Source of the DNA: an uncultured Litoreibacter sp.
GTDB lineage: Bacteria > Pseudomonadota > Alphaproteobacteria > Rhodobacterales > Rhodobacteraceae
Direction of reading: 5' to 3'
DNA length: 64,000 nt
Assembly: GCF_947501785.1 (NCBI RefSeq)
Contig: NZ_CANMXB010000001.1
Location: 992,001 to 1,056,000, forward strand
A program made the position numbers and the translations under genes. Shown here piece after piece: positions 54,963 through 64,000 of the stretch (positions are counted from its first letter, which is position 1; every line of letters starts with the position of its first letter). The notes under the pieces were generated by a model. That model was not told where the DNA came from and did not search any database. It worked only from the letters and a program-made list of their open reading frames with translations.

Positions 54963-56477
54963 ATGACTAAGACATCGGCCCCGGGACCAATTACGGGTTC
55001 GGGGCCCTATACATTATGCGCCCCCGAGGCGCGAAAATATATTCTGTTTGCAGCAATTCTGGCCTCCGGTCTCGGCTTTATTGACGGGTCCATGGTCGCA
55101 ATCGCCCTTCCGGGCATGCGCAACTCGCTGGTTGCAACGCTGGTTCAAGCTCAGTGGATCTCCAATGCCTATATGCTGACCTTGTCGGCACTGATCCTTG
55201 TGGGCGGCGCAATTGGTGACCGCTTCGGGCTGGCGCGTGTCTTTGCGGGCGGCATCGCGTTGTTCGTGGTGGCTTCTATCGCCTGCGCGCTTGCGCCCAC
55301 GCCGCAATTCCTGATCGTGGCACGGGCCATCCAAGGCATCGGGGCTGCGTTCATGGTGCCCGGCTCCCTCGCCCTGATCTCGCGCGCCTACCCCCCCGAG
55401 GAACGTGGCCGCGCCATTGGCATCTGGGCTGCGTCTTCGGCCATCACGGCGGCCCTAGGCCCCATCATTGGCGGGCTGGCGCTGACATTCGGGACGGATG
55501 ACACCTGGCGTTGGATCTTCGCGATCAACCTGCCGCTGGGTGGGCTCGCGCTTTACGTACTTTGGAGCAAGATCGAGCAGGACCCGGCGCAACCCGAACG
55601 CGGCGTCGACATCCAGGGCGGCATTCTGGCCACGTTGGGCCTCGGGCTGATTGCATGGGCGCTGACCGGAGCGGAACACGGCAATCTGGTGGATGGCAAG
55701 TCGCTGGCCATTGCGGGCGCAGGTCTGTTGGCCATGGGCGCGTTCCTGTGGACCGAGGCCACCAGCCCGCACCCGATGATGCCGTTGAGCCTGTTCAAAA
55801 ACCTGCGGTTCACCATCGCCAACGTCGTCAGCTTCTTCATCTATTTCTCGTTCTCGACCATCTCAATGTACTTGCCCATGGCTGTGGTCGGCGGCTGGAA
55901 CGTCACCGAGATCGAGGTCTCGGCCGCCTACGCGCCCCTGTCCTTCTTCATCGCGTCCCTGTCGGGTCTGTCGGGCAAGATGGCCGACCGCTACGGCCCC
56001 GCGCCGCTGCTGGTTACAGGCTCGTTGGTGCTGGCGGCGGGCTACGCGTCGTTGTCTTACGTGGCCCATACCCAAAACTTCTGGGGCGCGGTGATGCCCG
56101 CAATGTGCCTGCAAGGCATCGGCATGGCGCTCGTCGTAGCGCCGCTGTCCACAGCCGTCATGGGATCGGTGGAAAGCCACAAAACCGGCACCGCATCAGG
56201 TGTGAACAACGCGGTGACCCGCATGGCAGGCCTGATCTCGGTGGCAACAATGGGCAGCGTGATTGCGGTGACCTATGGCGCGGCAGGCGGCGGCGGCAGT
56301 TTTGGCGAGGCGTCCGAACTTGCGTCCCACGCGCCCGCCTCCAACGCGGCATTCGCGCGGTTCGCAGCCGTCGCTGCAGTACTCTGCGCGATCAGTGCCG
56401 TCATTTCGGTGTTCAGTGGCACCACCGGCCCCAGCAAGCGCAAGGCAGAACAAGACCTGTCGCAGGTCATCTCGTAG
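54963..56477 (+). CDS. DHA2-family MFS exporter (14-span, EmrB/QacA-like)
   Basis: 504 residues with about 14 membrane segments. Motifs typical of the DHA2 drug:H+ antiporters are present: the start segment LASGLGFIDGSMVAIALPGM, GGAIGDRFGLARVFAGG (loop 2-3), and ALGPIIGGLALTFG (motif C of exporters). The substrate is unknown. It begins four bases after the bactofilin stop and may be on the same transcript. The end is four bases from the convergent prfB gene. Confidence 0.9.
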   Translation: MTKTSAPGPITGSGPYTLCAPEARKYILFAAILASGLGFIDGSMVAIALPGMRNSLVATLVQAQWISNAYMLTLSALILVGGAIGDRFGLARVFAGGIALFVVASIACALAPTPQFLIVARAIQGIGAAFMVPGSLALISRAYPPEERGRAIGIWAASSAITAALGPIIGGLALTFGTDDTWRWIFAINLPLGGLALYVLWSKIEQDPAQPERGVDIQGGILATLGLGLIAWALTGAEHGNLVDGKSLAIAGAGLLAMGAFLWTEATSPHPMMPLSLFKNLRFTIANVVSFFIYFSFSTISMYLPMAVVGGWNVTEIEVSAAYAPLSFFIASLSGLSGKMADRYGPAPLLVTGSLVLAAGYASLSYVAHTQNFWGAVMPAMCLQGIGMALVVAPLSTAVMGSVESHKTGTASGVNNAVTRMAGLISVATMGSVIAVTYGAAGGGGSFGEASELASHAPASNAAFARFAAVAAVLCAISAVISVFSGTTGPSKRKAEQDLSQVIS

Positions 56478-56481
56478 GCGC

Positions 56482-57603
56482 TTACCCCTGCGCGTCGGCG
56501 CGGCTTTTGCCCGCCACGTTCTGGGCCAGCGTTTCCGCCATGAACCCATCCAGATCACCGTCCAGCACGCCTTTGGTGTCCGACGTTTCGTAGTTGGTGC
56601 GCAGGTCCTTCACCATCTGGTAGGGCTGCAGCACGTAGGATCGGATTTGGTTGCCCCAGCCCGCGTCCCCCTTGTTTTCATGCGCCTCGTTGATGGCCGC
56701 ATTCCGGCGGTCCAGCTCCATCTGATAGAGCCTCGATTTCAGTGCCTTCATCGCAATGTCGCGGTTCTGGTGTTGCGATTTCTCGGAGGAGGTCACCACG
56801 ATGCCGGTCGGCTCATGCGTGATTCGCACAGCGGAATCCGTGGTGTTGACGTGCTGCCCACCCGCCCCGGAGGACCGGTAGGTGTCGATGCGGATATCGC
56901 TGGGGTTCACCTCGATATCAATATTGTCGTCCACCACCGGGTAGACCCAAACAGAGGTAAACGACGTGTGCCGCTTGGCCGCTGAATCAAACGGCGAGAT
57001 GCGCACCAGCCGGTGCACGCCGCTTTCGGATTTCAGCCAGCCATAGGCGTTGTGCCCGCTGATCTTGTAGGCGGCGGATTTGATCCCCGCCTCGTCCCCC
57101 GCGCTGGTGGATTGCAGTTCAACCTTGAAGCCGCGTTTTTCGGCCCAGCGCACATACATCCGTGCCAGCATCGACGCCCAGTCGCAGCTTTCCGTACCGC
57201 CCGCACCTGCGTTGATCTCAAGGAAGGTGTCGTTGGCATCCGCCTCCCCGTCCAGCAGCGCTTCCAGCTCTTTGGCGGCGGCTTTCTCGACAAGGGCGGT
57301 TAACGCCGCCTCGGCCTCTGCCACGACTTCCGCGTCGTCTTCCATCTCGCCCAATTCGATCAGCTCGACATTGTCATCCAGCTCCTGCAGCATGGAGGTG
57401 TAGCTGTCCATCGCATCCACCAGCGACTGGCGGTCGCGCATCAGCTTCTGCGCGCTCTCCGGGTCGTCCCACAGGGTCGGGTCCTCAACGCGCGCGTTGA
57501 ATTCTTCCAACCGATGAGAAGCGGTTTCCCAGTCCATGCGGCTCTTGAGAAGCTCCAGCGATTTGGTGATGGCCTCGACGGCGTTCTGAGCGTCTGCGCG
57601 CAT
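56482..57603 (-). CDS. prfB: Peptide chain release factor 2
   Basis: 373 residues in one open frame, without the programmed +1 frameshift known from E. coli, which is normal for many alphaproteobacteria. RF2 recognises UGA and UAA and triggers peptide release. The codon-recognition tripeptide appears as SPF (VRISPFDSAAKRHTSF), and the catalytic GGQ lies in SSGAGGQHVNTTDSAVR. PBP1A lies upstream on the same strand, 88 bases away. Confidence 0.95.
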   Translation of the reverse strand: MRADAQNAVEAITKSLELLKSRMDWETASHRLEEFNARVEDPTLWDDPESAQKLMRDRQSLVDAMDSYTSMLQELDDNVELIELGEMEDDAEVVAEAEAALTALVEKAAAKELEALLDGEADANDTFLEINAGAGGTESCDWASMLARMYVRWAEKRGFKVELQSTSAGDEAGIKSAAYKISGHNAYGWLKSESGVHRLVRISPFDSAAKRHTSFTSVWVYPVVDDNIDIEVNPSDIRIDTYRSSGAGGQHVNTTDSAVRITHEPTGIVVTSSEKSQHQNRDIAMKALKSRLYQMELDRRNAAINEAHENKGDAGWGNQIRSYVLQPYQMVKDLRTNYETSDTKGVLDGDLDGFMAETLAQNVAGKSRADAQG

Positions 57604-57691
57604 GGCGGTGGTCTTCCTGTCTTAAGTCACATGGATAGATAGGCGCTGGGCGCGCCCGCGTCCAACTCGTTCTTTCACGAAATCTGTGGTG

Positions 57692-60226
57692 TCAGTACAG
57701 CCCGCCCGCCGAAAGCGTGCCAAAATTGGCCCGCTTCGGGATCACCGCGCGTTTGCCGCTTGAGGTGGTGACCTCAGTCACCGCATTCACGTTGCTGTCG
57801 CCGCGCACAAACAGGTTCAGGTTGGACCCCATCGCAAAGCCGCCATCAAGCACAGCGCCCAGACCGAAGGTAGGCTCCTCGCCGTCGCGGAAATACTCGC
57901 TCACCACGTGGTCACCGCTGGCATCGTTGGGCAGCACCGCGCCAGAGAAGCGGTCGATCTTGACGAAATAGCCGCCCGGAGGCACGTCAAACTTGCCGCC
58001 CCCGTATTTGGCCGTCGCCTGCTTCATGAAGCTGTTGAACACGGGGCCGCACATGCCGCCGCCCGAGGCACCACGCCCCAGGCCGCGCGGGCGGTCATGC
58101 CCGATGTAACAACCCGCCACGATGTTGGATGTGAAGCCCACAAACCAAACATCCTTGGCGTCATTGGTGGTCCCGGTTTTGCCCGCCGTCGGCACGCCGA
58201 GGTTGACGGTTTTGGCCGCGGTGCCGCGCTCAACCACGCCCCGCATCATCGAGGTCAGCTGATACGCGGTGATCGCATCCATCACCCGTTCGCGGTTGGA
58301 CACGATCAAGGGCGCAAAGTTGTCGTCCAGCGACGCCAATTGGCAATCCTCGCAGACGCGCTGGTCGTGGCGATACACCGTCCGCCCCCAGCGATCCTGC
58401 ACACGGTCCACCAAGGTGGGTTCCACCCGTTCGCCGCCATTGGCAAACATTGCGTAGGCGGTGACCATCTTCATCAACGTCGATTCCTGCGCGCCCAGCG
58501 CGTTGGACAGGAACGGGTTCATCTTGTCGTACACGCCAAAGCGTTCCGCATATTGCGCCACGGTGCCCATGCCGATTTCCTCGGCCAGACGGATCGTCAT
58601 AAGGTTCCGCGAGCGTTCAATCCCGGTGCGCAACGGCGCGGGGCCGTAGAATTTGTTGGAGGCGTTTTTGGGCCGCCACAAGCCCTGCGGCGTGTTGATC
58701 TCAATCGGCGCGTCCACCACGATGGTGTTGGGCGCAAAGCCGCTGTCCAAAGCTGCCGCGTAGACAAACGGCTTGAACGAGGACCCCGGCTGGCGCGTTG
58801 CCTGCGTGGCGCGGTTGAACACCGAATGCTGGTAGGAGAACCCGCCCTGCATCGCCAGAACGCGGCCCGTATTGACATCCATCGCCATGAACCCGCCCTG
58901 CACCTGCGGGATCTGGCGCAGCGACCAAGTGCCGTCGTCGCGGGCCTTCACGTGAACGACGTCGCCCACATCCAGCAGGTTGTCGACGGAGGCTTGTTTC
59001 TTGCCCAGCTTGCCGTCTTCCAGACGGGGGCGCGCCCATTTGACGTCAGCGCCTTGGATGATGCCTTCGCCTTCCCCCTCGATGCCAATGGTCGCGTCTG
59101 CGCCCTCAAGCTTCAGGACCACCGCCGCCCGCCAGCCTTTGACGTCACGCGGAAAGACAGTATTGAACAGCGTCTCTTTCCAGGCCTCGCCGGTCAGGGT
59201 GTCAGGCTCCAGCTTGGTCTTCACGCGGTGGAAGATGCCTTGCCCGCGATCGTAGCTTTCCAGCGCGCGGCGCAGCGACTTGGCGGCCTCATCCTGCAAT
59301 TCGCGATCCACGGTGGCGCGGATCGACAGGCCCCCGCCGAAAAATTCTTCCTCGCCAAAGTTGGCCGACAGCTGGCGGCGAATTTCGTCGGTGAAATAAT
59401 CGCGGTCCGGAATTTGACCTTTGAACGCGTCGTAATCGCCGTTCTGCACGGACATCAGCGGGGCCTCTTTCGCCCGCTCGTATTCTTCCATCGAGATGTA
59501 GCCGTTTTCATACATCTCACGCAGCACGAAGTTGCGCCGGCCAATGGCGCGTTCCATCTGGCGCACCGGGTGGTAGCGCGAGGGCGCTTTCGGCAGCACC
59601 GCCAGATAAGCCGCCTCTTCAACCGTCAGCTGGGTCAGCGTCTTGTTGAAATAGGTCTGCGCGGCGGCCGCCACGCCAAAGCTGTTCTGGCCCAGAAAAA
59701 TCTCGTTCAGGTACAGCTCAAGAATTTCGTCCTTGCTGAGCGTGGTCTCGATCCGTGCGGCGAGGATCAACTCCTTAACTTTTCGTTCCGCCGAGCGTTC
59801 GCCGCCCAAAAGGAAGTTCTTCATCACCTGCTGCGTGATGGTCGAGGCCCCGCGAAGACGCCCGCCCTGCGCGGCGTCCAAGGCGGCCTTCGCCATGCCC
59901 AGCGGGTCATAGCCTTTGTGGGTGTAGAAATATTTGTCCTCGGCGGAAATGAACGCCTGCTTCACCATATCGGGGATTTGGTCGGCCGGGGCGAACAGGC
60001 GGCGTTCCTGCGCAAATTCGTCAATCAGGTCACCTTGGCCCGAATAGATGCGGCTGATGGTGGGCGGGGTGTATTGCGCCAGCTCATCGGTGTTGGGCAG
60101 GTCGCGCGAATACATCATGAAGATGGCGCCAACCAGCAGCGCGACCGCGAAGGCCCCGATGGTAATCAGGCTGAAGATCGACCCGAAGAAGGAAAGGATT
60201 GCGCGCAGGATCACAGCTGCCCCCAT
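57692..60226 (-). CDS. mrcA: Penicillin-binding protein 1A
   Basis: 844 residues. A membrane anchor (about residues 9-38) leads a glycosyltransferase (GT51) domain with catalytic glutamate E96 in SAEDKYFYTHKGYDP and GASTITQQVMKNFLL, then an inserted OB-like domain and a transpeptidase domain with the SxxK serine in QPGSSFKPFVYAAAL and the KTGT box in AGKTGTTNDAKDVWF. The enzyme polymerises and cross-links peptidoglycan. prfB lies downstream and an amidase upstream on the same strand, a conserved envelope neighbourhood. Confidence 0.95.
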   Translation of the reverse strand: MGAAVILRAILSFFGSIFSLITIGAFAVALLVGAIFMMYSRDLPNTDELAQYTPPTISRIYSGQGDLIDEFAQERRLFAPADQIPDMVKQAFISAEDKYFYTHKGYDPLGMAKAALDAAQGGRLRGASTITQQVMKNFLLGGERSAERKVKELILAARIETTLSKDEILELYLNEIFLGQNSFGVAAAAQTYFNKTLTQLTVEEAAYLAVLPKAPSRYHPVRQMERAIGRRNFVLREMYENGYISMEEYERAKEAPLMSVQNGDYDAFKGQIPDRDYFTDEIRRQLSANFGEEEFFGGGLSIRATVDRELQDEAAKSLRRALESYDRGQGIFHRVKTKLEPDTLTGEAWKETLFNTVFPRDVKGWRAAVVLKLEGADATIGIEGEGEGIIQGADVKWARPRLEDGKLGKKQASVDNLLDVGDVVHVKARDDGTWSLRQIPQVQGGFMAMDVNTGRVLAMQGGFSYQHSVFNRATQATRQPGSSFKPFVYAAALDSGFAPNTIVVDAPIEINTPQGLWRPKNASNKFYGPAPLRTGIERSRNLMTIRLAEEIGMGTVAQYAERFGVYDKMNPFLSNALGAQESTLMKMVTAYAMFANGGERVEPTLVDRVQDRWGRTVYRHDQRVCEDCQLASLDDNFAPLIVSNRERVMDAITAYQLTSMMRGVVERGTAAKTVNLGVPTAGKTGTTNDAKDVWFVGFTSNIVAGCYIGHDRPRGLGRGASGGGMCGPVFNSFMKQATAKYGGGKFDVPPGGYFVKIDRFSGAVLPNDASGDHVVSEYFRDGEEPTFGLGAVLDGGFAMGSNLNLFVRGDSNVNAVTEVTTSSGKRAVIPKRANFGTLSAGGLY

Positions 60227-60332
60227 TTAAAACATGGCCCCGTTATAGGGGGCCGCGCGGCTGGCGTCAAAACGCGAGGCCGCCCAAACGCGGCCATTTC
60301 ACGCCTATTTTGATCACTTTTTGGGCAAAGCA

Positions 60333-61535
60333 TCATTGCCCCGCCCGGCTGCGCTGCGCCTCTTCCTCGACGGCCCAGGCACCAATAGCATCCACGATGC
60401 CCTCCGCGGCCTGCGCGCGCCAGACCGGATCCATCAGATTGTCGAGGTCGGATTGCGACGACATAAAGCCCAGCTCGATCAGGACCGAGGGGATATCTGG
60501 CGCTTTCAGCACCGAAAACCCGGCCTTCAACCGCGGGCGTTTGTGCAAGCTTCCCAGCCGTTCACGCATGCCGATAACCAGCTGGTCGGCCAGCATATCG
60601 GCGCGCGGCGCTGTTTCCAGCCGGGCGAGGTCCATCAGCACGGTCGCGATCTGGTCGTCCTGCGCCCGCAGGTCCACCCCCGCCAGAATGTCCTGCCGGT
60701 CCTGGCGTTCCGCCAACAGCGCGCTCGCCCTGTCGGAGGCTTCCTCCGACAATGTGTAAATCGTGGTCCCCGTCGCGCGGCCTTCGACCAGCGCATCGGC
60801 ATGAAGCGAAATGAAGAGGTCCGCATTGCCAGCCCGCGCGAGACTGACCCGGGCGGGCAAGGACACGAAGCTGTCGTCGGTTCGGGTCATCACCACCTCG
60901 TCAACCTCGCCACGCAGCAGCGCCTCTTTCAGCTCCCGGGCGAATTGCAGCATCAGGTCGGCCTCGTCATGGCCGCCGCGCTGCGCGCCGGGATCAACGC
61001 CGCCATGGCCCGGGTCAAGCGCCACGATCAGCTTTCCATCGTCGCGTTGAACAGGCTCCGTCATAGGCGCGCTGTCCTCTCCCGGCGCGCCGGCACTTGC
61101 GGCAAACTCTTCGGGCGTCGCGGGCGCCAGCACCACGCGCACGACTGCATCGCCTTCGTTCAGGTCGGTCTCCAACGCAGCTTTTTGAACGGCCAAAGGC
61201 CCGGACAATTCCATCACCAGTCGCGACCAGCCGGGGCGGAACGCGCCGCCCGCGACACTGGCAACAAGATCGGACTGGTCCAGCACGTCAAGATTGGCCT
61301 CAAACGCCACTTCGCGGAAATCGATCACCAGCCGCATCGGCGCGTCCAGCGTGAAGACGCGGTAAGGCACGGCCTGTGTCAGCGCGAGCGCCACTTCGAC
61401 GCCCAAGCCATTGTCAGTGATCGCAGAATTTTCCATGTCCACACGCGCAAGCGCGCGCAGCTGTTGTGCAACTGAGGCACCCGCGCCCACCGCAAGGGAG
61501 AGCGCACAGCACGCTGCGATTAACTTTCTATACAT
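60333..61535 (-). CDS. amiC: N-acetylmuramoyl-L-alanine amidase (AmiC type)
   Basis: 400 residues with a signal peptide (MYRKLIAACCALSLAVGAGASVAQ). Residues ~35-140 form an AMIN domain that localises the enzyme at the septum. The amidase_3 domain has zinc ligands H177 (LDPGHGGVDPG), E191 and H245 (FISLHADA), plus the catalytic glutamate in VLIELGFMSS. It removes stem peptides from MurNAc during daughter-cell separation. It lies 106 bases upstream of the PBP1A gene on the same strand. A small GGCCGC hairpin sits between them. Confidence 0.9.
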   Translation of the reverse strand: MYRKLIAACCALSLAVGAGASVAQQLRALARVDMENSAITDNGLGVEVALALTQAVPYRVFTLDAPMRLVIDFREVAFEANLDVLDQSDLVASVAGGAFRPGWSRLVMELSGPLAVQKAALETDLNEGDAVVRVVLAPATPEEFAASAGAPGEDSAPMTEPVQRDDGKLIVALDPGHGGVDPGAQRGGHDEADLMLQFARELKEALLRGEVDEVVMTRTDDSFVSLPARVSLARAGNADLFISLHADALVEGRATGTTIYTLSEEASDRASALLAERQDRQDILAGVDLRAQDDQIATVLMDLARLETAPRADMLADQLVIGMRERLGSLHKRPRLKAGFSVLKAPDIPSVLIELGFMSSQSDLDNLMDPVWRAQAAEGIVDAIGAWAVEEEAQRSRAGQ

Positions 61536-61613
61536 GACCGCCCAGCCTGTTTGGCCCGTCTGCCGGGCCGTTCTTGTTTTGACATAGTATAGCGGTTGGC
61601 GCGGGGCTTGTCG

Positions 61614-62753
61614 CTACCCTTTGCGTCGCGTCATAAACGTCGTCAGCCGGTCCAACCCCTCGGCGATATCAGCCGTGGCGCGCGCGTAAGAAAAGCGCAC
61701 CGTCTGATGTCCGCGAATAGGGTCGAAATCCAACCCAGGCGTGATGGCCACTCCCGCCTCGTCCAGCACTTCGCGGCAAAACGCCAGCGAATCTGACGTC
61801 AAATCAGACACGTCCGCGTAGATGTAGAACGCCCCGTCGGGCGGCGCGATGCGGTCGAACCCGGCCTTGGGCAGCCCGTCCAGCATCAGCCGCCGGTTTG
61901 CGGCATAGACCTCCAGCATCGCTTCCGTTTCGTCCCGCGCCTGCAGCGCGCCGAGCGCCGCGATTTGGGCGGCATGCGGGGCGCAAATGAACATGTTTTG
62001 CGCCAGCCGCTCGATCATGCGGACATGGTCTTGCGGAACCACCATCCACCCCAGCCGCCAGCCGGTCATGGAGAAATATTTTGAGAAGGAGTTGATCACA
62101 TAGACATCGTCGCTGATCTCCAGCGCCGAGACGGCGCGGCCGTCATATTGTACGCCGTGGTAAATCTCGTCCGAGATGAAACTGACGTCATTCATCTGGC
62201 ACGCGCCAATCAGCCCGGCAAGGTCCTCACGCGACAGCATCGTCCCGGTAGGATTTGCCGGCGAGGCCACGATCATCCCAGCCAGATCAGCTGACGGCAG
62301 CTGCGGCACATGGCGGTCCTTGGCGTGGGTGGCAAAGCCCACAGGGTGCAAATCCAGCGATTTCAGGATTTGGCGGTAGGACGGATAACCCGGCTCGGTC
62401 ACACCAACCGCCTCGCCCGTGTCAAACAGCGCTGTAAAGGCCAGCACGAATGCGGCGGACGACCCTGCCGTGACAACCACCCGGTTCGGGTCAAGGTCAA
62501 CGTCGTACCAATCCTTGTAGAGCGCCGCGATACCGGCGCGCAGCTCTGGCAGCCCCAAGGCCACGGTATAGCCCAGCGCGTCTTCATCCATGGCCTGGCT
62601 CAGGGCAGTGCGCGCGAGCTTGGGCGCCGGGGTGCCGGGTTGGCCCACTTCCATATGGATGATCCGGCGGCCCGCCTCTTCAAGTTTTCTTGCAGACTCC
62701 ATCACATCCATCACAATAAACGGATCGACGTCGCCTCGGCTTGAACTTCGCAT
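61614..62753 (-). CDS. Class I/II pyridoxal-phosphate aminotransferase
   Basis: 379 residues from ATG 62753, which has a gagga ribosome site; the longer frame to 62810 is not needed. PLP-binding residues are present: the catalytic lysine in NSFSKYFSMTGWRLGW, VVVTAGSSAAFVLAF, SPANPTGTMLSREDL and DEIYHGVQYDG. The substrates cannot be told from the sequence; aspartate, aromatic or dicarboxylic amino acids are all possible. It is divergent from the M48 metalloprotease gene, 80 bases apart. Confidence 0.88.
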   Translation of the reverse strand: MRSSSRGDVDPFIVMDVMESARKLEEAGRRIIHMEVGQPGTPAPKLARTALSQAMDEDALGYTVALGLPELRAGIAALYKDWYDVDLDPNRVVVTAGSSAAFVLAFTALFDTGEAVGVTEPGYPSYRQILKSLDLHPVGFATHAKDRHVPQLPSADLAGMIVASPANPTGTMLSREDLAGLIGACQMNDVSFISDEIYHGVQYDGRAVSALEISDDVYVINSFSKYFSMTGWRLGWMVVPQDHVRMIERLAQNMFICAPHAAQIAALGALQARDETEAMLEVYAANRRLMLDGLPKAGFDRIAPPDGAFYIYADVSDLTSDSLAFCREVLDEAGVAITPGLDFDPIRGHQTVRFSYARATADIAEGLDRLTTFMTRRKG

Positions 62754-62833
62754 GGCTTCCTCGCACTCTGGCCGCAATTCTGGCCCCGCTTGAACCAGCG
62801 CGTGGGCCAAAGGTCAATGAAAGGAAAGCCTTG

Positions 62834-64000
62834 ATGCTGTCCAGACTGCTGCCCCTGATGCTGGCATTGCTGTTGGCGCTGCCCGCGCACGCCATCACCG
62901 TCATCCGCGACGCCGAGATCGAACGCTCTCTCAAGGAGATCGCCAAACCGGTGCTGCGCGCGGCGGGGCTTGGCACCAACTCGGTCCGTATCCTTGTCAT
63001 TCAGGACAACTCGTTGAACGCCTTTGTGGTCGATAGCCGCCACATCTTCGTGCATTCCGGCCTGATCATGCGGCTCAAACGGCCCGAGGCGCTGCAGGCG
63101 GTGCTGGCCCATGAAATTGCGCATATCGCCAATGGGCATCTGGTGCGTCGCGCGGGCAACGCGCGGACCGCGAGCCGGGTCGCGGCGATCGGGCTGGCGC
63201 TCTCCGTCGCGGCCGCCGCGAAGGGCGAAAGCGAAGCTGCCATCGGCATCGCGGCGGGGTCAGCCGGGTCCGCGCAACGGGTGTTCTTCGCCCATACGCG
63301 GGCCGAGGAAGCCTCCGCCGACCAATCGGCGCTGCGCTACATGGCGTCTGCCGGGATTGATCCCGCGGCGATGAACGACATTCTTGATCTCTTTCGCGGG
63401 CAAGAGGCGCTGCGCTCCAACCGCCAGGACCCCTATGCGCGCACCCACCCCCTGACCGCGGACCGGCTACGCGCGGTGCGCGGCTATGTGGCGGGGCTGA
63501 AAGCGCGGACCCGGCCCGCCTCCGCCGAAACGGTCTATTGGTACAACCGGATGGAGGCCAAGCTGCAAGGCTTCCTGCAAAATTCCAAAACCGTGCTGCG
63601 TAGGCCTGAGGCGAAGGGAAACGGAGAGACCGCCGTGCTGCGCCGTGCCGTGGCCTATCACCGCCGGCCCGCCGCCGCGAAGGCGCTCAAGGAAATGAAC
63701 ACCCTGCTCAAGCTGCGCCCGCGCGACCCGTACTACCACGAATTGCGGGGGCAAATTCTGCTTGAAAGCCGCAACACCGCCGCCGCCGTGCAGTCCTACC
63801 GTAACGCGGTTAACCTTGCACGGGGGGAGCCGCTGATCCTCGCCGGTCTCGGCAAAGCGCTGCTGGCCGCAAACACCAAAGCGTCCAATGCCGAAGCGTT
63901 GCGGGTCCTGAACACGGCGCGGGGCCGCGACCCCGGCGATCCGGTGATGCTGCGCAACCTCGCCCTGGCGCATGCCAAGAATGGGCAGAATGCCATGGCC
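62834..64000 (+). CDS. M48-family metalloprotease with TPR repeats, cut at the right edge
   Basis: The frame from ATG 62834 (MLSRLLPLMLALLLALPAHA) is open to the end of the window (389 codons without a stop). A signal peptide leads the M48 peptidase domain: VLAHEIAHIANGH holds the HExxH zinc site and the downstream RAEEASADQSAL holds the third ligand Glu. The C-terminal part after about residue 260 shows TPR-like helices (LRGQILLESRNTAAAVQSYRNAV). This is the BepA/YfgC type, a periplasmic protease and chaperone assisting outer-membrane protein assembly. The missing end prevents a length check. Confidence 0.9.
   Translation, partial: MLSRLLPLMLALLLALPAHAITVIRDAEIERSLKEIAKPVLRAAGLGTNSVRILVIQDNSLNAFVVDSRHIFVHSGLIMRLKRPEALQAVLAHEIAHIANGHLVRRAGNARTASRVAAIGLALSVAAAAKGESEAAIGIAAGSAGSAQRVFFAHTRAEEASADQSALRYMASAGIDPAAMNDILDLFRGQEALRSNRQDPYARTHPLTADRLRAVRGYVAGLKARTRPASAETVYWYNRMEAKLQGFLQNSKTVLRRPEAKGNGETAVLRRAVAYHRRPAAAKALKEMNTLLKLRPRDPYYHELRGQILLESRNTAAAVQSYRNAVNLARGEPLILAGLGKALLAANTKASNAEALRVLNTARGRDPGDPVMLRNLALAHAKNGQNAMA

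Noticed and set aside
56482-57603. Programmed +1 frameshift in prfB
   Set aside because: The whole protein is encoded in one frame from the usual N-terminus, with no in-frame TGA near codon 25.
60278-60295. GGCCGC hairpin between the amidase and PBP1A genes as a terminator
   Set aside because: The stem is only six pairs and the T-rich tract starts several bases later, so I could not support it.
57908-60313. 801-residue open frame on the plus strand
   Set aside because: It is antisense to the complete PBP1A gene, has low-complexity His/Arg-rich composition and no family resemblance. High GC creates such long shadows, as it also does at 13578-14732 (opposite eno), 46036-47058 (opposite an MFS gene) and 4833-5870.

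Overview
The window looks like chromosomal DNA of a marine roseobacter-group alphaproteobacterium (Rhodobacteraceae/Roseobacteraceae). The grounds are a close match to the DMSP lyase DddP, an Irr-type iron regulator without cysteines, a GAAC-N7-GAAC LexA box of the alphaproteobacterial type upstream of uvrA, high-GC dense coding, and many families typical of that group. I see no rRNA, prophage, insertion sequence or CRISPR array. It is mostly ordinary core genome with a few accessory patches.

Layout. 0-9.5 kb, mainly + strand: a 44-residue membrane protein, an exported protein and xerD in an overlapping chain; a metallophosphoesterase-like protein on the other strand; a CNNM/CBS protein coupled to a nucleoside hydrolase; selO; a CPA1 Na+/H+ antiporter; a DUF533/TerB-like protein. 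9.5-22 kb: a DEAD-box helicase divergent from irr, two unknown proteins, enolase, a DUF985 cupin, anmK divergent from tyrS, a GNAT protein, DUF3179, two tandem cyclophilins, coaD, a GFA protein and a CBS protein. 22-28.6 kb: valine/isobutyrate catabolism, with a LysR regulator divergent from mmsA, a YkuD L,D-transpeptidase in its own terminator-bounded unit, then an overlapping operon of acyl-CoA dehydrogenase, 3-hydroxyisobutyryl-CoA hydrolase and mmsB. 28.7-30.2 kb: tRNA-Asp(GTC), tRNA-Val(TAC), a histidine phosphatase, tRNA-Val(CAC), and an HU protein with a basic histone-H1-like tail.

30.3-36 kb is the most interesting accessory region. A methyltransferase and a DUF3445 (haem-dependent oxidative N-demethylase-like) gene overlap and run divergently from dddP. 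dddP is translationally coupled to a 2-oxoglutarate/Fe(II) dioxygenase-like gene, and an alpha/beta-hydrolase-OsmC fusion follows. 36-45.7 kb: a tandem NTF2-like exported protein, small membrane proteins, a run of three near-perfect palindromes, uvrA with its LexA box, an MFS protein, lpd with a striking 12-bp inverted repeat upstream, a GDSL hydrolase and a DUF924 protein.

45.7-64 kb is largely envelope-related: an MFS protein, queA with a large AsmA/YhdP-like protein, a BCP peroxiredoxin coupled to a DUF455 ferritin-like protein, an M23 endopeptidase overlapping a bactofilin, a DHA2 MFS exporter, prfB, PBP1A, an AmiC-type amidase, an aminotransferase, and an M48 metalloprotease cut by the right edge. 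M23, bactofilin, PBP1A and amidase together form a peptidoglycan-shaping neighbourhood. Family names come from recognising protein sequences by eye; no database search was run.
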